Below, piece after piece: positions 1-4,540 of a stretch of DNA of 5,744 bases (the first letter of the stretch is position 1; each line of letters starts with the position of its first letter). Under the pieces are notes generated by a model. It ran no database searches and was not told the origin of the DNA. It worked only from the letters and a program-made list of their open reading frames with translations. The DNA is from an uncultured Collinsella sp. (GTDB lineage Bacteria > Actinomycetota > Coriobacteriia > Coriobacteriales > Coriobacteriaceae): NCBI GenBank assembly GCA_900552295.1, contig URZB01000110.1:1-5744 (forward strand), in the 5' to 3' direction. The position numbers and the translations under genes were made by a program.

Positions 1-1
1 T

Positions 2-481
2 TGTATTGATGCCGCGCGCGAGGACCGGGCACAGTCTACGGTCGAGGCCGCTTTTTTGCTGCCGACGTTTCTGACACTCATCCTTCTCGCGCTGCAACCG
101 GTGTGCCTGCTCTATACGCGCGCGGTCATAGAGTCTGCCGCCGCCGAGACCGCGCGGCTCATGACCACGACGACGGCGGAGGACGACGATCTTAAGGAGT
201 TCACCCGCCGCCGACTTGCCGCAGTGCCCAACGTTTCGATCTTTCATGCCGGCGGGCCGTTGTCGTGGGATATCGAGCTTGGCCGGGCCGGTGCGGGTGG
301 CGTCTCGTCCGTGTCCGTTTCCGGCGAGGTCAAGCCGTTGCCTGTGATCGGTGCGTTTGCGCAGGCTATGGGTGGTACCGCCGAGGGCGGCTACGTTGAG
401 CTCAAGGTCGATGTCTCGTATCAATCGCGTCCCGAATGGCTGGAGGGAGATTATGATTCGTGGATTGCTGCATGGGATTAA
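2..481 (+). CDS. TadE-like pseudopilin, 5' end cut by the window
   Basis: Minor pseudopilin of a Tad/Flp (type IVc) pilus or secretion apparatus, expected to sit in the cytoplasmic membrane with its C-terminal part outside. The reading frame is open to the left edge, and 159 residues are visible. The first of them contain RAQSTVEAAF, a prepilin-peptidase site (A|QSTVE, Glu at +5). It is followed by a hydrophobic helix, roughly visible residues 16-36 (FLLPTFLTLILLALQPVCLL), and an extracellular part of about 120 residues. The TTG at 56 would remove the processing motif, so I reject it as the start; the true start lies upstream of the window. The last 29 nt overlap the next gene if that gene starts at 453. 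The family call rests on the motif plus helix and on the TadG-like and TadE-like genes that follow. The C-terminal region has no motif I recognise. Confidence 0.85.
   Translation, partial: CIDAAREDRAQSTVEAAFLLPTFLTLILLALQPVCLLYTRAVIESAAAETARLMTTTTAEDDDLKEFTRRRLAAVPNVSIFHAGGPLSWDIELGRAGAGGVSSVSVSGEVKPLPVIGAFAQAMGGTAEGGYVELKVDVSYQSRPEWLEGDYDSWIAAWD
442..447 (+). promoter_or_regulatory. Shine-Dalgarno that supports the early start of the TadG-like gene
   Basis: GGAGGG lies inside the end of the upstream tadE-like gene, with 5 to 6 nt between it and the ATG at 453. It is the best ribosome-binding site near this junction. The competing ATG at 546 has only a weaker GAGGCGG about 5 nt upstream. This favours initiation at 453 and a 29-nt overlap with tadE, consistent with translational coupling. 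Confidence 0.6.
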
Positions 482-2606
482 GTGTTTCTGGTCTAGACGC
501 GTTTTGACGCACCGTCCGAGCTGCCATCGCAAGCGAGGCGGCTTTATGGGTCGAGCCGGTGTCGATCTGTTTATCGAAGACGGCGCCTATACCACGCTTT
601 CTTCTGCCGTGGTCATCCTAGTGGTGCTCACATTGTTGTTTTCGTCGACCGCGGCGATATGGAGCATGTCGCGTGCCGGGGATACCCAGGTGGCGGCTGA
701 TAGTGGCGCGCTGGCGGGTGCCAACGTAGTGTCGTCCTATCACACGGCTGCCACGGTGGTTGATGCGAGCATCTTGAGTCTGGGGCTGGCGGGGTTTGCC
801 ACGATCGGGACGGGCCTGGTCGCCATCCTCATCCCGGGTGCCGAGCCGGTTGCCGGCAATATGGTCGACACCGGGATTGAGATCATTAAAACGCGCAACA
901 AGTTTGCCAAAAGCGCATCGGAAGGCTTACAGAAAATCGAGACGGCTCTGCCGTATCTGATCGCCGCGCGTGCCACGCAGGCGGTGTCGTCGCAGGATAC
1001 CGATAGTGTGACCTATACCGGTACGGCGCTTGCCGTGCCCAGGACATCCGAGTCGGACTTCGCTGCGCTCAAAGGGTCAGAGATCTCGACCGATACCATT
1101 AAAGACACATCAGATGATTTAGAGTGTGCGGCCGAGGAGCTGCGGAAGGCTTCTGAGGACACGGCGAAGGCTAAAGAGTGTGCTTGGCTGGCGGATTGTG
1201 GTGGGTCGGACAAGGGCTCGGTCGGCAGCTATTCTTGCATGTGGGAGCGTGCGAAAAGCCTAACGGATCTCTCCGGTGTTCAAAATCCGCACTACTCATC
1301 GAGCGTTACGTGGGAGCCCCAAGTTGCCCTTGATCGCGCGAAGGACTACTACCATTGGCGTCTGACAAATGAGAAGCCCCACGGCTCGAGTGTCGAGATG
1401 AAGGCAGAGTCTGCGGCGCGTAAGGCGTTTTATACCTATGCGAGCGCGGAGGTCGATCGGGCACATATAACCGAGAACGGAGACAGGGTTTCCTCCTATA
1501 TTCCGCTGCTGCCGCGCAACTCTGATGAGGTTCGGGCGACGGAACTCTATACCGATGCGGTGTGGCCGGCTAGCGTGAACGATGACAAGGCGTATCTGCA
1601 TTACGGGACGACCTGCCCTAACTATAAGAAGGGGACGCCGAGCGGATTTGCTTCGGTTGCCGATTACGATGGACAGGATAAATGCAGCAAATGCCATTTT
1701 GGCGTTTTGTCGCTTGGTGCTGTTGCGGCGCCTTCAACCTCTATCGAAAACGGCTTCGAATATCACTTCGACGAGTTCAAAAAGGCCTTGGAGGAATACG
1801 TCAAATGTCGGAACAAAGAGCTTGAGCTCATGCGTCAGACCGAGGATGAGGCCGACCGTGCGAGCAATGCGTTTGACCAGGCCATTAAAGCGCTTTCGGG
1901 CGAGCGTCCGCGTATCGCTCCGCCCGGTCGCAACGGCGTGGTTGCCTTTGCGGTTTCGGGTGCCATCTCGAGCCCCGATGAGCTCAACTCTTCGTTTAAC
2001 ACGGCAGTCAGGCTTGGCGATCGCGGTGCCATCTCTGCCGCGGTGCTGGCGCCCGATGAGGCGACGGCGCAAAACAACGTGCTTTCGCGATTTTTCTCGA
2101 CATTGAAGGAACGCTCGGGTGGCGTTGCCGGCGTACTCGATGGCGTCATGGATGTCTGGGGACGGCTGCTTGTGGGATACGGAGACATCCAAGGTTCGGC
2201 CGACGAACTTATGGACGAGATGATTAAAGGCCTAGGAGGGGGCAGCGGCGCGTTGGGCTCCATTGCATCGTGGCTCGGCGATACCGTTTCGGCGTCCGTG
2301 GCGGCGCTGGGTTTGGAACCGTGCGACTTGCGCCTGCGAAAGCCGGTGCTGACTGATTCCGCCAACGTCATTAAGAGTCCGGGGTCTGACATTGCCGGTC
2401 TCTCTCAAGCGCAAGACAAGCTGCGAAGTATTCCGTTGGGCGTGACCGATCCCAAGGCGCTTTGCGAGGTGTTGGAATATCAAGTCGAACGCACCATCAG
2501 CGGTACGGTGTTCACGCTTGCGGAGATTCCTCTGCCCGGCGGCGGCTCCATCCCACTCACCGTCGATGTCGCCACGCTGGTTGGCGCTCTGGGCGGTGGG
2601 TCGTAA
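453..2606 (+). CDS. TadG-like pilus-assembly protein, large, membrane-anchored
   Basis: Probable Tad-locus protein with a TadG-type N-terminus, anchored by one helix with most of the chain outside the membrane. From the start at 453 it has 717 residues. Residues 41-48 (IEDGAYTT) lead into a membrane helix at about 49-70, and residues 79-90 (QVAADSGALAGA) match the conserved Tad N-terminal signature. A second weakly hydrophobic stretch lies at about 105-125. The middle is hydrophilic and helix-rich, with cysteines at 225, 243, 249, 262, 388, 411, 414 and 452; C411-x-x-C414 is followed by His. The C-terminus is glycine-rich with further hydrophobic stretches. The start at 453 has the strong ribosome-binding site; ATG 546 (residue 32, giving 686 aa) would drop a basic N-terminal extension and cannot be excluded. 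I see no von Willebrand A motif. The stop overlaps the next ATG by one base (TAATG). Confidence 0.8.
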   Translation: MIRGLLHGIKCFWSRRVLTHRPSCHRKRGGFMGRAGVDLFIEDGAYTTLSSAVVILVVLTLLFSSTAAIWSMSRAGDTQVAADSGALAGANVVSSYHTAATVVDASILSLGLAGFATIGTGLVAILIPGAEPVAGNMVDTGIEIIKTRNKFAKSASEGLQKIETALPYLIAARATQAVSSQDTDSVTYTGTALAVPRTSESDFAALKGSEISTDTIKDTSDDLECAAEELRKASEDTAKAKECAWLADCGGSDKGSVGSYSCMWERAKSLTDLSGVQNPHYSSSVTWEPQVALDRAKDYYHWRLTNEKPHGSSVEMKAESAARKAFYTYASAEVDRAHITENGDRVSSYIPLLPRNSDEVRATELYTDAVWPASVNDDKAYLHYGTTCPNYKKGTPSGFASVADYDGQDKCSKCHFGVLSLGAVAAPSTSIENGFEYHFDEFKKALEEYVKCRNKELELMRQTEDEADRASNAFDQAIKALSGERPRIAPPGRNGVVAFAVSGAISSPDELNSSFNTAVRLGDRGAISAAVLAPDEATAQNNVLSRFFSTLKERSGGVAGVLDGVMDVWGRLLVGYGDIQGSADELMDEMIKGLGGGSGALGSIASWLGDTVSASVAALGLEPCDLRLRKPVLTDSANVIKSPGSDIAGLSQAQDKLRSIPLGVTDPKALCEVLEYQVERTISGTVFTLAEIPLPGGGSIPLTVDVATLVGALGGGS

Positions 2607-3082
2607 TGAGTATCCGCATGCGTCTGCGCGAGGAGCGCGCCCAAGCGACGGTGGAGATGGCAGTGGTTACGCCCGTTTTGCTGGTGCTGGCACTCATCGT
2701 GTACAACGTCATGATCTTTGCCAGCGCTGTCGCGCGCTTCGACCGCGTGGTACCCGACATCGTGTTGGCGCACGCCGTGGCGTCGGAGGGGGAGGGCGAC
2801 GAAAGCTCCGCCGATGCCTCGGCGACGGTTCAGACTCAAATTCTGAATGCCATGGAAGGCTATGACTTGCAGATCGAAGTGTCGAGCGAGCAAGGCGCGG
2901 AGGCATCGGATGGTGGCCTGCTCTCCCTATCCGGTACGTTTAGGACCTACACCTGCACCATGCACTATGAGCCGTGGCCGACTTCTCTCAGCATCGCTGG
3001 CGTTCCGCTGGGGGCGCCGACAACGTTGTCGCACGAGCGCGCGGTGACGGTCGATCCATGGCGTCCGGGGGTGGTCATGTGA
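2606..3082 (+). CDS. Second TadE-like pseudopilin
   Basis: A 158-residue minor pseudopilin of the same Tad system. Basic residues 3-11 precede A12|QATVE, the prepilin-peptidase motif with Glu17 at +5. A hydrophobic helix follows at about residues 18-38 (MAVVTPVLLVLALIVYNVM), then a region rich in Glu, Ser and Ala and a short C-terminal domain containing one Cys (YTCTMHY). ATG 2606 shares its A with the TAA of the TadG-like gene, and the GGGCGGTGGG just upstream can serve as ribosome-binding site. ATG 2618 is a possible alternative that would still keep the motif. Two different TadE-type proteins flanking a TadG-like one suggests a minor-pilin trio, as in tadE-tadF-tadG loci; this gene may play the TadF part, which is inference. 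Confidence 0.85.
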   Translation: MSIRMRLREERAQATVEMAVVTPVLLVLALIVYNVMIFASAVARFDRVVPDIVLAHAVASEGEGDESSADASATVQTQILNAMEGYDLQIEVSSEQGAEASDGGLLSLSGTFRTYTCTMHYEPWPTSLSIAGVPLGAPTTLSHERAVTVDPWRPGVVM

Positions 3083-3438
3083 CCGCGGTCTCGTCCTACA
3101 TCGCCTACGCGCGGGCACTCAACAGGCTGGGTTGGACGCCGGCCGAGTTTGCGGTGGCGGAGTCGTTTGCCGTGCGCCTGCGCGGCATGCTGGGACGGCG
3201 TCCGGTTGCCGCCAACGGCCTGCCGCTCGTCATGGCGTTTCCACGCTGCTCTTCGGTCCACACGTGTTTTATGGCCTATCCCATCGACATCGCCTTTATC
3301 GATGCACGTGGCTATGTCCTCGTATGCTACGAAAACGTATGTCCCTGGCGTATGTGCTCCTGCCCCGGCGCCTGGGCCGTACTAGAGCGTCCTTCAATCA
3401 TTGTTTCGACCCCTGCTCTCCAACGCGTGCCGGCTTAA
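3079..3438 (+). CDS. DUF192 family protein, cysteine-rich, in the Tad operon
   Basis: A 119-residue protein of the DUF192 (UPF0127) family, whose biochemical role is not established. The family pattern is clear: AESFAVRLRGMLGR (27-40), a hydrophobic strand ending MAFPR, then SVHTCFMAYPIDIAFID (59-75), matching the usual HTxxMxxPLDIxFID core, and AWAVLER (98-104) near the end. The start is GTG 3079, overlapping the stop of the upstream tadE-like gene by 4 nt, with GGGGGTGG just before it; no ATG fits as well. No signal peptide or membrane helix is visible, so it is probably cytoplasmic. Six cysteines (57, 63, 83, 88, 93, 95) fall within 39 residues, which I do not recall as typical of the family. 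The overlap argues that it is co-translated with the pilus genes and may assist assembly or modification of a minor pilin. Confidence 0.85.
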   Translation: MTAVSSYIAYARALNRLGWTPAEFAVAESFAVRLRGMLGRRPVAANGLPLVMAFPRCSSVHTCFMAYPIDIAFIDARGYVLVCYENVCPWRMCSCPGAWAVLERPSIIVSTPALQRVPA

Positions 3439-3456
3439 GAATTGGCGACAGCGGAC

Positions 3457-3471
3457 TTTCGTCATACGAAA
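3457..3471 (+). promoter_or_regulatory. Possible operator and promoter of the toxin-antitoxin pair
   Basis: A perfect inverted repeat, TTTCGT-CAT-ACGAAA, sits 25 nt before the toxin start codon. A weak -35 (TTGGCG, 3442-3447) with 17 nt spacing to TACGAA (3465-3470) would place the palindrome over the promoter spacer and -10. That is where an autoregulating ribbon-helix-helix antitoxin would bind. A 6-bp repeat is common by chance, so the call rests on position only. Confidence 0.35.
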
Positions 3472-3482
3472 TTGGGTAAGAT

Positions 3483-3490
3483 GGAGGAGA
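3483..3490 (+). promoter_or_regulatory. Strong Shine-Dalgarno shared by the toxin ATG and a decoy ATG
   Basis: GGAGGAGA lies 6-9 nt before ATG 3497, the start in frame with the conserved toxin sequence. A second ATG at 3493 is out of frame and opens a five-codon frame (ATG CAT GGA TGT TGA) that ends inside the toxin gene. The site therefore could serve both starts, although spacing favours 3497. Confidence 0.55.
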
Positions 3491-3496
3491 AGATGC

Positions 3497-3514
3497 ATGG
3501 ATGTTGAGATCCAT
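3497..3514 (+). repeat. Inverted repeat containing the toxin start codon
   Basis: ATGGAT (3497-3502) and ATCCAT (3509-3514) are perfect complements separated by GTTGAG. In mRNA this would form a 6-bp hairpin with the AUG in its 5' arm. It might reduce translation of the toxin unless opened by ribosomes. Confidence 0.4.
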
Positions 3515-3763
3515 CCCAACGCTAAAAAGCACCTGACAGAAAAGCAGGTGCTTGGCGCTTGGCTTGCGGTTACTGAGTGCATTCGTCGCGAGTCGAAGGA
3601 CGAGCCGCCGAGATGGCTTGCGATTGGATGGCTCCCAGACGGACGAAGCGTGGAGCTTGTCGCGGTCGAGCTTGTCCGTGGGTGGCTTATCATTCATGCC
3701 TTGTCTCCAGTCCAGAAGAAATTTTGGCAGGAGATTGAACGGGCTCGGCAAAGGGGTCGATGA
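3497..3763 (+). CDS. Putative toxin of a BrnT/BrnA-like toxin-antitoxin pair
   Basis: A small 88-residue cytoplasmic protein with no signal peptide or membrane segment. It begins MDVEIHPNAKKHLT, continues with a predicted helix (16-32), a beta-rich core WLAIGWLPDGRSVELVAVEL (40-59) and GWLIIHALSP (62-71), and ends in a basic helix. The pattern HPNAKKH - LAIG...GRxxEL - WLIIHA resembles small BrnT-like (RelE-fold) proteins that pair with ribbon-helix-helix antitoxins in actinobacteria. This is recalled resemblance, not a search result. Its stop overlaps the next gene's start by 4 nt (ATGA), and the toxin-first order matches BrnT/BrnA. If it is a toxin, it most likely acts on RNA or the ribosome, which is inference. 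Start 3497 is set by the ribosome-binding site and the conserved first residues. The 5' end of the gene is rich in inverted repeats. Confidence 0.65.
   Translation: MDVEIHPNAKKHLTEKQVLGAWLAVTECIRRESKDEPPRWLAIGWLPDGRSVELVAVELVRGWLIIHALSPVQKKFWQEIERARQRGR
3527..3553 (+). repeat. 9-bp perfect inverted repeat in toxin codons 11-19
   Basis: AAGCACCTG (3527-3535) and CAGGTGCTT (3545-3553) are perfect complements with a 9-nt spacer. It begins 30 nt after the start codon, within the footprint of an initiating or early-elongating ribosome. No T-tract follows, so it is not an intrinsic terminator. It could be an RNA hairpin or a second DNA site. Confidence 0.5.
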
Positions 3764-4047
3764 TGGGCAAGACGTATACGGCCGCTAATGGTCAGGTTGT
3801 AACGGATGAAATGATTGACGCGTGGTGCGAGTCGTACGAGCGCGGAGAGTTTCCGGATGGCGAACACACCGTTGGTGGGATCGTGCATGGACGGCCCCCA
3901 CTCTCAGGTGAGGGGACGGCAACGCTGTCGGTCAAGATTCCTCTGGGAATGAAGGAGGCCATTCGTCGACGGGCGGCTGCCGAGGGGATGACGCCAAGTG
4001 AGTTTGCCCGTGCGGCTCTGAGCGAAAAACTTCTTGCTGCCGGCTGA
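3760..4047 (+). CDS. Putative antitoxin with C-terminal ribbon-helix-helix domain
   Basis: A 95-residue protein. Residues 53-92 look like a ribbon-helix-helix (Arc/CopG-type) DNA-binding domain: strand TATLSVKIP (53-61), helix MKEAIRRRAAAEG (64-76), then TPSEFARAALSEKLL (78-92). The N-terminal half contains TDEMIDAWCESYERGEFPDG (15-34) and GRPPLSGEG (44-52), and presumably contacts the partner protein. DNA-binding domain last and toxin gene first is the arrangement of BrnA with BrnT. ATG 3760 overlaps the upstream stop by 4 nt, with AAGGGG 3 nt before it; ATG 3763 immediately follows and is equally possible. It probably represses its own operon, perhaps through the palindrome at 3457-3471. 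The ribbon-helix-helix call is firm; the antitoxin role is inferred from the pair. Confidence 0.75.
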   Translation: MMGKTYTAANGQVVTDEMIDAWCESYERGEFPDGEHTVGGIVHGRPPLSGEGTATLSVKIPLGMKEAIRRRAAAEGMTPSEFARAALSEKLLAAG

Positions 4048-4071
4048 TGCCTCTGACGTGCCGATTTAAAG

Positions 4072-4112
4072 AACCGAGGCTGTGCTCAAAAACTTTTTTG
4101 AAATTCTCGGTT
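4072..4112 (+). repeat. Nested inverted repeats between antitoxin and tRNA promoter
   Basis: AACCGAG (4072-4078) pairs perfectly with CTCGGTT (4106-4112), and inside it TCAAAAA (4086-4092) pairs with TTTTTGA (4095-4101). The outer right arm runs into the -35 box of the tRNA promoter. The structure could terminate the upstream pair, although no T-tract follows the outer stem, or act as a DNA site. The AT-rich centre also fits an UP element. Confidence 0.45.
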
Positions 4113-4138
4113 GACCGGAACGCGTCCTTGGTTATACT
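4111..4138 (+). promoter_or_regulatory. Promoter of tRNA-Phe
   Basis: TTGACC (4111-4116) and TATACT (4133-4138) are separated by 16 nt, a close match to a housekeeping-sigma promoter. An A/T-rich tract at about 4088-4105 lies where an UP element would. The expected transcription start is near 4145, about 26 nt before the tRNA. Confidence 0.8.
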
Positions 4139-4144
4139 AATCAA

Positions 4145-4159
4145 GCCTTGAAACAAGGC
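4145..4159 (+). repeat. Hairpin at the 5' end of the pre-tRNA leader
   Basis: GCCTTG-AAA-CAAGGC is a perfect 6-bp inverted repeat with a 3-nt loop (5 bp with a 5-nt loop is sterically easier). It starts at the predicted transcription start and ends 11 nt before the mature tRNA, so the primary transcript would begin with a stem-loop. Confidence 0.55.
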
Positions 4160-4170
4160 ACACCTCAAAT

Positions 4171-4243
<73 letters not shown>

Positions 4244-4256
4244 CCTTGAATTGACT

Positions 4257-4286
4257 AGGACCTCTGCAAAGGGGTCCTTTTCTTTT
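4257..4286 (+). terminator. Rho-independent terminator of the tRNA unit
   Basis: AGGACCTC (4257-4264) pairs with GGGGTCCT (4271-4278) through 8 bp including one T-G pair, with loop TGCAAA, and is followed by TTTTCTTTT. It begins 13 nt after the tRNA, so the tRNA is probably a monocistronic unit. Confidence 0.9.
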
Positions 4287-4435
4287 ATGTAGGGTTCTGC
4301 GGAAAATGCGCCCCATTATTGAGCGATAGAACGGGACACACTTTCCGCTGCCTGCCTCCGGCGCGCGTACACACCTCGTCGCACCATTCCGATCCCGTCT
4401 GCTCCCAGACATTCCTCCCACTTTCGCATCACTTT
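4287..4435. other. Non-coding interval before the GH5 promoter region
   Basis: I see no credible gene here on either strand. The only structure noticed is a 7-bp inverted repeat, GCGGAAA (4299-4305) with TTTCCGC (4342-4348), 36 nt apart. It could close a small RNA fold but has no recognised motif. The interval is C-rich on the + strand towards 4435. Confidence 0.5.
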
Positions 4436-4456
4436 ACAGACCGTTCGGTCGTCTGT
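4436..4456 (+). promoter_or_regulatory. TetR-style palindromic operator candidate upstream of GH5
   Basis: The core GACCG-TT-CGGTC (4439-4450) is a perfect 5+5 repeat with a 2-nt centre. It lies inside an outer repeat ACAGAC (4436-4441) / GTCTGT (4451-4456). The GACCGnnCGGTC form resembles operators of many actinobacterial TetR-family repressors. Its right edge overlaps the -35 position of the TATACT promoter downstream, which fits repression. No regulator gene is in the window. Confidence 0.55.
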
Positions 4457-4469
4457 CCGCACACGCGGG

Positions 4470-4475
4470 TATACT
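4470..4475 (+). promoter_or_regulatory. -10 box of the probable GH5-rsmI promoter
   Basis: TATACT matches the -10 consensus in five of six bases and is identical to the -10 of the tRNA promoter. No good -35 stands 16-18 nt upstream (GGTCGT at 17); TTCGGT at 4444-4449 is 20 nt away. A poor -35 inside a palindrome suggests a regulated promoter. A start near 4482 leaves a leader of about 59 nt. Confidence 0.45.
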
Positions 4476-4540
4476 CAAAACGATACTTATCCTATGCAAT
4501 ACGATGTGGGTTCGACCTGCATGATCCGAAGGGGGCAGTG

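Noticed and set aside
351..452. Upstream extension of the TadG-like frame to ATG 351
   Set aside because: It lies inside the tadE-like gene in another frame, has no good ribosome-binding site, and encodes an arginine-rich out-of-frame sequence; ATG 453 is better.
1683..1697. CXXCH (CSKCH) as a c-type heme-binding site in the TadG-like protein
   Set aside because: A single motif in a pilus-type protein with no other cytochrome feature; a zinc knuckle, disulfide or chance is more likely.
1835..2392. Minus-strand frames inside the TadG-like gene (also 1296-1697 and 1734-2192)
   Set aside because: Shadow frames with low-complexity Ser/Pro or Arg-rich composition and no start signals.
4299..4348. 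GCGGAAA/TTTCCGC repeat as a small RNA or riboswitch
   Set aside because: Seven paired bases across 36 nt with no recognised motif, promoter or terminator of its own is within chance expectation.
4319..4540. Upstream extension of the GH5 frame to 4319
   Set aside because: It runs through the palindrome, the promoter and the leader, and the translated sequence does not look like protein; the GH5 hallmark begins right after ATG 4541.
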